Shown here: one piece after another, positions 54,624-63,717 of the stretch | Position numbering within the stretch: position 1 is the first letter of the stretch | How the letters are laid out: every line of letters starts with the position of its first letter | Assembly (NCBI RefSeq): GCF_002277815.1 | Contig: NZ_NKJI01000011.1 | Coordinates: 62,001 to 126,000, forward strand | DNA: 64,000 nucleotides | Direction of reading: 5' to 3' | Origin: Pseudomonas sp. ERMR1:02 | GTDB lineage: Bacteria; Pseudomonadota; Gammaproteobacteria; Pseudomonadales; Pseudomonadaceae | Made by a program: the position numbers and the translations under genes | The notes under the pieces: generated by a model | Database searches by the model: none | Told to the model about the DNA's origin: nothing | Seen by the model: only the letters and a program-made list of their open reading frames with translations

Positions 54624-55757
54624 ATGTCAAAGCTATATCCCAGTATTGATCCTGAGGGGCTGGTCGAGTACTCAGTGGTCTACACCGACCGCTCGCTCAA
54701 CCACATGTCGCAGTCATTTCAAGCCGTGATGAAGAACATTTCCACGACCCTGAAACAGGTCTACAACGCCCAGGCTGTTGCGGTGGTCCCGGGCAGCGGT
54801 ACATTCGGCATGGAAGCGGTGGCGCGACAGTTTGCCACCGACCAGCAATGCCTGGTGATACGCAACGGCTGGTTCAGTTATCGCTGGAGCCAGATCCTTG
54901 AGATGGGCAACATCCCGGCGGCCACTACGGTGCTGAAAGCCCGACCGGTCGACACCGGTCGCCAGGCTGCCTACGCCCCACCCCCTCTGGACGAAGTGCT
55001 GGCAGCCATTGAGGCTTCGAGGCCGCTGATTGTCTTCGCCCCCCACGTTGAAACCTCATCAGGGATTATCCTGCCCGACGAGTACCTGCGGGCCGTCGGC
55101 GACGCCGTGCATGCGGTGGGTGGCCTGTTCGTGCTGGACTGCATCGCCTCAGGCACGCTTTGGGTTGATATGCACAAATGCGCAGTCGACCTGTTGATCA
55201 GCGCTCCGCAGAAAGGCTGGAGCGCCTCCCCTTGCTGCGCCCTGGTGATGCTCAGTTCCTTGGCCCTCGAGCGCATCGAGCAGACGCATAGCAGCAGCTT
55301 CGCCTGCGACCTGAAAAAGTGGCTTCAGATCATGCAGGCCTACGAACAGGGCGGACATGCCTACCATGCGACCATGCCCAGCGATTCCCTCGCGCGGTTT
55401 AACGAAGTGATGAAAGAGACGCAAGCCTACGGTTTCGACAAGGTCCGCGGCGAACAACAGGCTCTGGGCGATCGGGTGCGCGCAATGTTGACCGGCAGAG
55501 GCATCAAAAGCGTGGCCGCAGCCGGCTTTCAGGCCCCTGGTGTAGTGGTGAGCTACACCGATGATGCCGACATCAAGAGCGGCAAGAAATTTGCCGACCA
55601 CGGCCTACAGATCGCCGCCGGAGTGCCGTTGCAATGCGACGAGCCGGCCGACTTCCAGACCTTCCGCATCGGTCTGTTCGGACTCGAAAAGCTGCACAAT
55701 ATCGAGCGCACGGTCAGCACCCTCGCGCAGGCACTGGACGAGGTGATGGTTAACTAA
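54624..55757 (+). CDS. alanine-glyoxylate/ureidoglycine-type aminotransferase (class V)
   Basis: A 377-residue PLP aminotransferase. It has VVPGSGTFGMEAVARQFATD, LIVFAPHVETSSGIILPDEY, GGLFVLDCIASGTLWVDM with the pyridine Asp, and the Schiff-base Lys in SAPQKGWSASPCCALV. It is related to PucG and serine-pyruvate aminotransferases, which move an amino group to glyoxylate or pyruvate. AAAGGAG precedes the ATG. It lies 43 bp after the PuuE-like gene; a racemase-gene remnant follows immediately. Confidence 0.9.
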   Translation: MSKLYPSIDPEGLVEYSVVYTDRSLNHMSQSFQAVMKNISTTLKQVYNAQAVAVVPGSGTFGMEAVARQFATDQQCLVIRNGWFSYRWSQILEMGNIPAATTVLKARPVDTGRQAAYAPPPLDEVLAAIEASRPLIVFAPHVETSSGIILPDEYLRAVGDAVHAVGGLFVLDCIASGTLWVDMHKCAVDLLISAPQKGWSASPCCALVMLSSLALERIEQTHSSSFACDLKKWLQIMQAYEQGGHAYHATMPSDSLARFNEVMKETQAYGFDKVRGEQQALGDRVRAMLTGRGIKSVAAAGFQAPGVVVSYTDDADIKSGKKFADHGLQIAAGVPLQCDEPADFQTFRIGLFGLEKLHNIERTVSTLAQALDEVMVN

Positions 55758-55759
55758 GC

Positions 55760-55866
55760 CGGCATTCGACACCGTTACCACAGTGGTCTGGGACATGTTG
55801 AAAACCGCGGGCTTTGACACGCGCCGCCTGACCGGCTGGGGCTGGTTACTTCTGGAAGAGGCCTGA
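55760..55866 (+). pseudogene. C-terminal remnant of an Asp/Glu (hydantoin/maleate) racemase gene
   Basis: Between the aminotransferase stop and the hydantoinase start one frame reads KPAFDTVTTVVWDMLKTAGF then DTRRLTGWGWLLLEEA and a TGA. This resembles the C-terminal helix of Asp/Glu-racemase-fold enzymes (maleate isomerase, arylmalonate decarboxylase, hydantoin racemase). No start codon or upstream part is present, so about 200 residues were deleted, apparently when the flanking genes were brought together. Confidence 0.6.
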
Positions 55867-55867
55867 T

Positions 55868-57303
55868 ATGCAACCTTTTGATACGGTGATTCGCAACGCC
55901 CGCGTGGTAACCGCCGCGGACACGTTCACCAGCGATATCGGTATTCGTGATGGGCGCATCGTCTCCCTTGGCCTGGACCTGCCGCCAGGTCACCAGGAAA
56001 TCGACGCGGCAGGCCGGCATGTCACCCCGGTGGCATCGACAGCCACGTGCACCTCGACCAGCCGACTGGCGACGGCTCGGTGATGGCCGATGACTTCTTC
56101 AGCGGCACGGTCTCGGCGGCCTGCGGCGGCACCACCACCGTCATCCCGTTCGCCTGCCAGCAAAAGGGCGAAAGCCTGCGCTCTGCCGTCGATGACTACC
56201 ATCGTCGGGCGGGTAACAAGCCGGTGATCGATTATGCCTTCCACCTGATCGTCACCGACCCCACCCCGCAGGTGCTGCGTGAAGAACTGCCGGCCTTGAT
56301 TGCTGAAGGCTATACATCGTTCAAGATCTACATGACCTACGATGCGCTGAAGCTGGGCGACCGGGAGATTCTCGAGACGTTGTCGGTCGCGCGCCGTGAG
56401 GGCGCCATGGTGATGCTCCACGCCGAGAACAGCGATTGCATCGCCTGGCTTACCGAGCGACTACTGGCGGCCGGGCTGACTGCGCCGCGCTACCACACCG
56501 CGTCGCGGCCGATGCTGGTGGAGCGCGAAGCGACCCATCGTGCCATCGCCCTTGCCGAGCTGGTGGACGTGCCGATCCTGATCGTGCACGTGTCGGGTCG
56601 CGAGGCCGTGGAGCAGATTCGCTGGGCCCAGAGCCAAGGGTTGAAGGTGTACGCCGAAACCTGCCCGCAGTACCTGTTCCTGACCGCCGACTCGCTGGGG
56701 TGTGACGACAGCTTCGAAGGTGCCAAGTGCATCTGCAGCCCGCCGCCGCGCGATGCCGCAAACCAGCAGGTGATCTGGGATGGCCTGGAGAACGGCTCGT
56801 TCGAGATTTTCTCGTCAGACCACGCACCCTTTCGCTTCGATGGCCCGAATGGCAAGAAGGCCCACGGTGAAGAGGTGTCGTTCGACCAGATCGCCAACGG
56901 CATTCCCGGTGTCGAAACCCGCATGGCACTGCTCTGGTCCGAAGGCGTGCGCAGTGGGCGCATCACCCCACAAAGCTTTGTTGCGCTGACCTCCACTAAT
57001 GCCGCCAAGATGTATGGGTTGTATCCGCGCAAGGGCAGCATCGCTATTGGTGCTGATGCCGACCTGGTGATCTGGAACGAAGGTGAGTCGGTGCACCTGT
57101 GCAACGCAATGCTGCACCACAACGTCGATTACACGCCTTACGCCGGCATGACACTGAGCGCCTGGCCGGCCATAACCCTGTCTCGCGGTGAGGTGGTCTG
57201 GGACGGCGAGCCGCGCGGTCAGGCTGGTCGCGGCCGGTTTCTGCCGTGCGAGCGCCCGGCGCCCGCGCAACTGCGCCGACGTAAGACTGAGTTGGCATTG
57301 TGA
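55868..57303 (+). CDS. D-hydantoinase/dihydropyrimidinase-type amidohydrolase, one frameshift
   Basis: About 478 residues after one G is restored at 56029-56031, which gives HVTPGGIDSHVHLDQPTGDG with the metal-binding HxH. Other features are GYTSFKIYMTYD with the carboxylated Lys, VMLHAENSD, ILIVHVSGREAVEQIR with metal His residues, and IFSSDHAPFRF with the catalytic Asp. The enzyme opens cyclic ureides (hydantoins, dihydropyrimidines). Its last codons overlap the next gene (TTGTGA). It is the central ring-opening enzyme of the operon. Confidence 0.92.
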
Positions 57304-58046
57304 GTGCGGTCGCGCAGGTGGCCGCCATCCTGATTCGTGGTTGGCGTGAGGGGCGCCAACAACCGTTGCCAACCCTGGAACTGGCAAGCGTTGCCGAAGC
57401 CTATGCCGTGCAGCACCAGGTAGCGGATGCCCTCGGCTCGTTCGCCTCCGGGCCGCCAGCGGCCTGGAAACTGGGCGGCGCTCCGGGAGGGCTGATCAGC
57501 GCCGCCGGGGTACCGGCAATGGCGATACACCCGTCGGGTTGGCAGGTTCCGCCGGGCGATGCTTTCGGTTTCGGGATCGAGGGAGAACTGATCGTGCGCC
57601 TGGCGCGCGACCTCGACCAGCACACCGATCTGGCCATGGCCTGTGCGGCGGTCGATGTGTGGATGCCGGGCATCGAACTGTGTGGCACGCGCTGGCTGCA
57701 CGGCGATCAGGCCGCGCCACTGCTTCGGCTGGCCGACCAGCAACTCAACCGCGCGCTGGTACTCGGTGCACCGCGAACGCTGGGGCAAATGCCGGATTGG
57801 TCAAGACAACAGGTGGCGTTGCGGGTGGCCGGGGAGCCTGAATTCGTCGGCGTTGGCAGCCATCCATTCGGTGAGCCGCTGAGTTCGCTGCCGTGGCTGG
57901 CGCGTCACGCTGCTGCACTGGGCAGCCCCTTGCGAGCCGGTGACCTGGTGGCTAGTGGTAGCTGGACCGGTATCTACTGGGCGCCGGCCGGGGTGCAAGT
58001 GGAAGTTGAGTTTGCCGGGATAGGACGGGTTGCCTTGTCGACTTGA
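57300..58046 (+). CDS. 2-keto-4-pentenoate hydratase/FAH-fold protein
   Basis: A 248-residue MhpD-type protein. It has LASVAEAYAVQHQVADALG at the N-terminus, PAAWKLGGAPGGLISAAGVP, the metal-site FGFGIEGELIVRLARDLD, and VDVWMPGIELCGTRW. Hydratases of this fold add water to 2-hydroxydienoates in aromatic catabolism; others are decarboxylases or acylpyruvases. GTG 57300 overlaps the hydantoinase stop, so translation is probably coupled. It is the last gene of the operon. Confidence 0.87.
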   Translation: MSAVAQVAAILIRGWREGRQQPLPTLELASVAEAYAVQHQVADALGSFASGPPAAWKLGGAPGGLISAAGVPAMAIHPSGWQVPPGDAFGFGIEGELIVRLARDLDQHTDLAMACAAVDVWMPGIELCGTRWLHGDQAAPLLRLADQQLNRALVLGAPRTLGQMPDWSRQQVALRVAGEPEFVGVGSHPFGEPLSSLPWLARHAAALGSPLRAGDLVASGSWTGIYWAPAGVQVEVEFAGIGRVALST

Positions 58047-58306
58047 TGCGTTTCAAAGGCTTGCAGGAATTCGGCTTGAGCCCGGGCGACATTGATCGTC
58101 GTGGCACAGCTCTCTTATAGAGCGTGGCGCGGTTGGCGCACTGAGTTGAAGCAGGATGTGCATTGTGCCGTCCGTTCAGGCCACACAACAGAAGGGTCCA
58201 CAACTTCGCCAGAACCTCCCTTGCCATGCCGATGGTTCGCTCCTTTCGAATTGGCCTGGTATTTGCTATTCGTTTTCCCATCCGAATGTCGCAGTTGGGG
58301 AAGTGA

Positions 58307-60472
58307 ATGTCGCTATCAAGTAATTCGATGCAGTTATCCTTTAGTGAGAAGCGCTGGTTACCCTGGTTCGGCAAAACTGGAAAAATTGCGATGGGCTGGT
58401 CGTGTCGGCTCAATCAGTCGGCTTATCCCGTGATCGAACAAACTTTCGAAGCTATCGCTGAAACCCGTGTGGAGTTGCTGCACAACTGGACGCGCGAGCA
58501 GTGGGAACACTTGGCTGAATTGGCGGAAAACCTCGGTTGTGATCTCGCCCATCTCGACAGCGCTCCGCTGATGGACAAGCTCAGCCAGGCAGAAGATTTT
58601 TCGGAGTTGTTTGTCGTTGATGCCAGCGGCACTGTCATGGTATCGACTTGGAATCGACGCGACAAAACCCGGATCGAGCAAACCCGTGCATTGGCAGAAG
58701 GGATGAAAGGGCCGTTTCTCCATGGTCCTTACACCGATCCACTGACCTTGCAAATCGGTCCATCGTCTTCACGCTTCCACGATGAAGTCACGTTGATGTT
58801 CTATCAGCCCCTGAAGGCCGATGGAAAAGTCCTCGGCTGCCTCTGCGGTCGCGTGCCAAACGATGTGCTGGGCGATCTTATCCAGCGCGAAGCCGGGCAC
58901 ATTTTTGCCGAGTCGGGCGATAACTATCTGTTCATGGCGCAATCACGCTTTGATCCCGCTATCAAGCCGGGAACCGCGTTGTCACGTTCACGTTTCGAGG
59001 ACGGTACGTTCACCCACGGTGAAAATTTGAAAAGTGGCGTACACACGCCCTGGAAAACCGTGCAGATCCAGCGACACACCGAACTGGAACTGCGTTTCAC
59101 CGACCCGGCGACGCAGCAACTGCACCCAGGCGTACGCGAAACCATCCGCACGGGCACCAATCTGTTCGTTACTTATCCGGGTTACTCGGACTACCGGCAC
59201 GTTCCGGTGGTCGGTAAGGGCGTTACGTTTCAATTGCCAGGATCACCTGACCGCTGGGGCATGATGTGTGAAGCCGATCTGGAAGAGGTATACCGCCGGC
59301 GCTCACTCAGCTACGGTTTGATGAAGCCTTATATCGCGACCATGACGGGACTCTTTGCCTGCAATTTCATGGCCCAGCATTACAGTGGTCTGACGCAAAG
59401 CTTGATCGATACCGTCGAAGTATCGAGCATGGTATGCGCCACTGTCCTGTTCGGCCTGCTGGGGCCCAAACGTCTTGCGGCAAGGTTGAACGAGATGACG
59501 AGTGTGGTAAGGACCATCGCCGAGGGCGAGAGCAACCTTCGTCAGCGTCTGGATACCACGCGCATGGCCAACGATGAGACCGGTGACATGGGGCGCTGGA
59601 TAAACAGTTTCATCGACCGTCTGGACTCGGTTGTCGGGCAAGTGGTGAAAGCCAGCCACAACGTCGGCACCACCAATCAAATGATGCTGGGACGCAGCCA
59701 GCAAGCCGGTATTACGTCCACCGAGGTCGCGCAAGCGGTGCATCGCATGATGATTATCGTCGAAGACCAATTGGGCGAGATCCAACAAGCATCTGCCAGC
59801 GCTGAACAAATGAAGCAGGCGATGGATGAAGTCGTCACGCGTTCCCGCGAGCAATTTCTCGCCGTTCAAAAAGGGACGCAGTCCATTCGGGACGTGGTCG
59901 AGCGCTCTTCTTCGAGCGTGCAGTTGCTCGACAGCAGGATGAGTCAGATCGGCAACGTCACGGGCCTGATTAGCGATATCACCAACCAGACTAATCTGCT
60001 GGCTCTCAATGCGGCGATTGAGGCTGCACGCGCGGGTGAACATGGTCGAGGCTTTGCGGTGGTCGCCGATGAGGTACGCAGTCTCGCCTCACGCACGTCA
60101 CGAGCTGCCGACGACATTCGCAAGATGGTCGAAGGCCTGCAGAACGAAACGCAACAAGCCGTCAGATTCATGGAGGAGGGCGTCAAGAACGTCGATAACA
60201 GCCTGCGCCTGGCCGAAGATGCATCCTCGGAAAATGTGCAGTTGCATCAAGCTGTGGAAAGTATGTTTGCGATCATTCAGCAACTCAACAAGCGCAGCCT
60301 CGACTACGGCAAGACAATCAAGAAGGTCGACCAATCCTCCACAGAGATGCGCCAGACAGTGGTCGTGCTACAAAGCAGTGCGGAAACCGTGAGGCTCAAT
60401 GCCAACAAACTGCAAAAATTAGTCGGGCAGTTTGAGGTGAGTAGCAACATCGAAGGAGTTGCAGCGGCTTAA
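58307..60472 (+). CDS. methyl-accepting chemoreceptor with large N-terminal sensor
   Basis: A 721-residue chemoreceptor. Residues 1 to about 340 form a sensor with no clear N-terminal membrane helix (LFVVDASGTVMVSTW and GYSDYRHVPVVGKGVTFQ look Cache/PAS-like). Two close hydrophobic stretches (YIATMTGLFACNFMAQHY; SSMVCATVLFGLLG) follow, then HAMP and the signalling domain with the tip TNQTNLLALNAAIEAARAGE and HGRGFAVVADEVRSLASR. ATG 58307 follows GGGGAAGTGA. It lies next to the ureide-type operon and may sense its substrate. Confidence 0.92.
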   Translation: MSLSSNSMQLSFSEKRWLPWFGKTGKIAMGWSCRLNQSAYPVIEQTFEAIAETRVELLHNWTREQWEHLAELAENLGCDLAHLDSAPLMDKLSQAEDFSELFVVDASGTVMVSTWNRRDKTRIEQTRALAEGMKGPFLHGPYTDPLTLQIGPSSSRFHDEVTLMFYQPLKADGKVLGCLCGRVPNDVLGDLIQREAGHIFAESGDNYLFMAQSRFDPAIKPGTALSRSRFEDGTFTHGENLKSGVHTPWKTVQIQRHTELELRFTDPATQQLHPGVRETIRTGTNLFVTYPGYSDYRHVPVVGKGVTFQLPGSPDRWGMMCEADLEEVYRRRSLSYGLMKPYIATMTGLFACNFMAQHYSGLTQSLIDTVEVSSMVCATVLFGLLGPKRLAARLNEMTSVVRTIAEGESNLRQRLDTTRMANDETGDMGRWINSFIDRLDSVVGQVVKASHNVGTTNQMMLGRSQQAGITSTEVAQAVHRMMIIVEDQLGEIQQASASAEQMKQAMDEVVTRSREQFLAVQKGTQSIRDVVERSSSSVQLLDSRMSQIGNVTGLISDITNQTNLLALNAAIEAARAGEHGRGFAVVADEVRSLASRTSRAADDIRKMVEGLQNETQQAVRFMEEGVKNVDNSLRLAEDASSENVQLHQAVESMFAIIQQLNKRSLDYGKTIKKVDQSSTEMRQTVVVLQSSAETVRLNANKLQKLVGQFEVSSNIEGVAAA

Positions 60473-60561
60473 ATCTGGGGAGCCGCCTTGGTGACGTTCA
60501 CCGCGGTGACCCATTGAGCCAGCGCTCCAAGCGACCCTGCGGCCGCTCGAAGGCGCTCCGG

Positions 60562-61325
60562 TTACTTCAGGTTGCCGCTGAGGAATTGCTGCAGGCGTTC
60601 GCTTTTGGGGTTACCCAATACGTCCTCGGGCGCACCCTGCTCTTCGACCCGTCCCTGGTGCAGGAACAGCACCTGATTCGACACTTTGCGCGCAAAGCTC
60701 ATTTCGTGGGTCACCATGATCATGGTGCGGCCTTCTTCGGCCAGACCCTGGATCACCTTGAGTACTTCGCCCACCAGTTCCGGGTCCAGGGCCGAAGTCG
60801 GCTCGTCGAACAGCATGATCTCCGGTTCCATGCTCAGGGCACGGGCAATGGCGACCCGTTGCTGCTGACCACCCGAGAGAAACGCCGGGTATTGATCTGC
60901 AACCCGTGCCGGCAAACCGACTTTGTCCAGGTAGCGCCGGGCGCGATCCTCTGCGTCCTTCTTGCTGACGCCCAGCACCCGGCGTGGGGCCATGGTGATG
61001 TTTTCGAGCACGGTCATGTGGCTCCACAGGTTGAAGTGCTGGAACACCATCGCCAGGCGAGTGCGGATGCGTTGCAGTTCTTTGGCGTCGGCCACGCGCA
61101 TGCCGTGGTGGTCATGGACCATTTTGATCGGCTGGTTGTCCAGGCTCATGGCGCCGTCGTTGGGCGTTTCCAGGAAGTTGATGCAACGCAGAAAGGTGCT
61201 CTTGCCCGAACCACTGGCGCCAATCAGGCTGATCACATCGCCGGTCTTGGCGTTCAGCGAAACGCCCTTGAGGACTTCATGGTTGCCGTAACTTTGTGCA
61301 GGTTTTCAACGGTCAGTTTGTACAT
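60562..61325 (-). CDS. hisP: histidine/basic amino-acid ABC transporter ATPase (HisP-like), one frameshift
   Basis: A 254-residue ATPase after one A is added near 61291 (HKSYGNHEVLKGVSLNAKTG restored; length divides by three). Walker A SLIGASGSGKSTFLR, then VFQHFNLWSHMTVLENI, signature FLSGGQQQRVAIARA, Walker B IMLFDEPTSALDPEL, MVTHEMSFARKV. The insertion KMVHDHHGMRVADAKELQRI after the Walker A strand is typical of HisP/AotP. It ends the hisJ-hisQ-hisM-hisP-type operon, 16 bp after the HisM gene. Confidence 0.88.
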
Positions 61326-61341
61326 GAACAAGCATCCTGAA

Positions 61342-62052
61342 TTAGTGAGCCGGGCCGAGGAAAGACAACCAACGGCGTTCAGCCAGGCGGAACAGACCGA
61401 CCAGGGAGAAAGTGACTGCCAGGTAGATCAACGCGGCGATGCCGAACGACTGGAAGGTCAGGAAGGTCGCCGAGTTGGCGTCCCGCGCGACTTTCAAAAT
61501 GTCCGGGATGGTTGCGGTGAAGGCCACGGTGGTCGAGTGCAGCATCAGAATCACTTCGTTGCTGTAGTACGGCAGCGAGCGACGCAGGGCCGATGGCATG
61601 ATCACGTAGGTGTACAGCTTCCAGCCGGTCAGCCCGTAGGCCTTGGCTGCTTCGACTTCACCGTGGTTCATGCTGCGAATGGCTCCGGCGAAGATCTCCG
61701 TGGTGTAGGCGCAGGTGTTCAGGGCGAAGGCCAGGATGGTGCAGTTCATCGCATCGCGAAAGAACGCATCCAGCACGGGCTGAGCACGTACGGCGGCCAG
61801 GCTGTAAATGCCGGTGTAGCAAATCAGCAGTTGGATATACAGCGGTGTGCCGCGGAACAGGTAGGTGTAGAACTGCACCGGCCAGCGCACCCAGACATTG
61901 GTCGAGACCCGGGCAATCGACAGTGGGACCGACATCACGAAGCCGAAGAGGATCGAGGCGCTGAGCAGCCAAAGGGTCATGGCCAGCCCGGTGATGTGAT
62001 TGCCGTCCTGGAACAGGAAAGGTTTCCAGTACTCCTGCAGTAGCTCGATCAT
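61342..62052 (-). CDS. hisM: histidine/basic amino-acid ABC permease (HisM-like)
   Basis: A 236-residue permease: MIELLQEYWKPFLFQDGNHI at the N-terminus, RWPVQFYTYLFRGTPLYIQL, and the EAA loop TTEIFAGAIRSMNHGEVEAA. Five hydrophobic segments are predicted. Its start overlaps the stop of the HisQ gene by 4 bp. It pairs with HisQ to form the channel. Confidence 0.92.
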   Translation of the reverse strand: MIELLQEYWKPFLFQDGNHITGLAMTLWLLSASILFGFVMSVPLSIARVSTNVWVRWPVQFYTYLFRGTPLYIQLLICYTGIYSLAAVRAQPVLDAFFRDAMNCTILAFALNTCAYTTEIFAGAIRSMNHGEVEAAKAYGLTGWKLYTYVIMPSALRRSLPYYSNEVILMLHSTTVAFTATIPDILKVARDANSATFLTFQSFGIAALIYLAVTFSLVGLFRLAERRWLSFLGPAH

Positions 62053-62776
62053 CGCACGGCCTCCCGGGTGCCTGCGGCGTAGAAGATTTCCATCCGGCGC
62101 AAGACGTAGTTCGAAACGGTGGTTATCACCAGATAGATCAGGGCGGCCAGCAGCAGGAAGAAGAACAGCTGATAGGAGCTCTTGCCCGCGTCCTGGGCCA
62201 CCTTGACCAGATCGGCCAAGCCAATGATCGACACCAGCGCGGTGGCCTTGAGGATCACCATCCAGTTATTACCGATGCCTGGCAGGGCAAAACGCATCAT
62301 TTGCGGGAACACCACTAAGCGAAAGCGCTGGGCACGGGTCAGGCCGTAGGCGGTAGCCGCTTCCATCTGTCCTCGCGGTACGGCAAGGATGGCGCCACGG
62401 AAGGTTTCAGTGAAATACGCCCCGTAGATGAAGCCCAGGGTAATGACCCCGGCGCTAAAGGGGTTGATTTCTATATAGTCCCAGCCCAGTGCTTCGGTCA
62501 GGCTGGTCAGCCACGTTTGCAGGCTGTAGAAGATCAACAGCATCAGCACCAAGTCCGGCACCCCGCGGATCAGCGTGGTGTAGGCCTGCGCAGGGACACG
62601 CAGCAGTGCCGATTTCGAAAGCTTGGCGCTGGGCCGATCAGGCCCAGGCCAACGCTCACCAGCAAGCACAGAAAGGATAATTTGACAGTCATCCAGGAGC
62701 CTTGCAGCAACAGCGGGCCGAAGCCCTTAAGGCTGAAGCCTGACAGCCCCAGAATCATCAACAGGTTTTCTAGCAT
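62049..62776 (-). CDS. hisQ: histidine/basic amino-acid ABC permease (HisQ-like), one frameshift
   Basis: A 242-residue permease after one C is restored near 62628, joining MILGLSGFSLKGFGPLLLQG and SFLCLLVSVGLGLIGP to AKLSKSALLRVPAQAYTTLI. The EAA loop is FTETFRGAILAVPRGQMEAA. The length is then a multiple of three. It starts 56 bp after the HisJ gene and overlaps HisM. Confidence 0.88.
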
Positions 62777-62831
62777 TGGGCACCCCTACATCAATCCAAA
62801 AAGCGCCCATCCGGAAATGGGCACAGGGTCA

Positions 62832-63613
62832 TTATTTGCCGTTGTAGAGATTCAGATCGCCAAAGTGCTTCTGCTGGACGGCCGCATAGGTGCCATTGTC
62901 GTGCAGCGCCTTGATACCTTTGTTCAGCAAGGCCTGGAGCTCGGCGTTGCCTTTGGTGAGACCCACAGCGGTTTTGGCTGGCAGTAGGGGGCTTTCGACT
63001 GGCTCACTGACTTGGAAGTCGGCGCCGGGTGGCGACTTCAGGAAGCCCAGTTCGGCTTGCAGCATGTCCTGGATTGAGGCATCGAGGCGTCCGGAAATCA
63101 GGTCAGCGTACACCTGGTCCTGGTTGGCGTAGGCCTGGGTCTCTACTCCGGCCTTGTCCAGCACGGCCTTGGCGTAGGCCTCCTGAATGCTGCCTTGCTC
63201 GTAGCCGACCTTCTTGCCCTTGAGGGAGGCTGGATCGGTGCCGATGGCCGCGCCTTTCTTGAATACCAGCGCGGTTGGCCTGAGAACAGCTCGTTCGAGA
63301 AATCGATGACTTTCTCACGCGCTGGCGTGGCGGTCATGGAAGAGATCACGCCGTCGAACTTGTTGGCCTTGAGGCCGGGAATCATGCCGTCGAAGTCGCT
63401 TTCAACCCACTTGCACTTGACCTTTAGCTCAGCGCAGATCGCGTTGCCCAGGTCGATATCGAAGCCCACCAGGCTGCCATCGGCGGCCTTGGATTCGAAC
63501 GGCGCATAAGAGGGGTCGACGCCAAAGCGCAACTCCTTGTACTCCTTGGCCAGCGCAGAACCGGCAGCCACACACAAAGCTAATGCAGAAAGAGTGAGAA
63601 ATGCTTTTTTCAT
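62832..63613 (-). CDS. hisJ: histidine/basic amino-acid binding protein (HisJ-like), one frameshift
   Basis: About 260 residues after one base is restored near 63278 (GQTALVFKKGAAIGTDPASL rejoined). The Sec signal is MKKAFLTLSALALCVAAGSA. The mature part has LRFGVDPSYAPFESKAADGS, VGFDIDLGNAICAELKVKC with the Cys of the lobe I disulfide (CAEL..KCKW), and DGVISSMTATPAREKVIDFS. These place it with HisJ/ArgT/AotJ. It is the first gene of the transporter operon, with a HutC-like operator 85 bp upstream. Confidence 0.9.
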
Positions 63614-63697
63614 TATTTTATTCCCAAGGATCATCGAAAGCGCTTGTGCCGCAAGGGCATGGTGTACTGCGCAGCGAAAGGTCTGATGCACACGCAA

Positions 63698-63717
63698 ACA
63701 CCTGTACAGACAAGTGT
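63698..63717. promoter_or_regulatory. HutC-like operator before the HisJ operon
   Basis: ACACCTGTACAGACAAGTGT is a near-perfect inverted repeat (7 of 8 half-site bases) with 4-bp spacing. Its minus-strand core CTTGTCTGTACAGG closely resembles the HutC operator CTTGTATGTACAAG known from histidine-utilisation genes. Its place about 85-105 bp before hisJ fits repression in the absence of urocanate. Confidence 0.5.

Noticed and set aside
60514..62043. 509-codon plus-strand open frame across the HisP and HisM genes
   Set aside because: Both genes on the other strand are clear transporter proteins; the plus-strand product is His/Gln-rich low-complexity shadow sequence.
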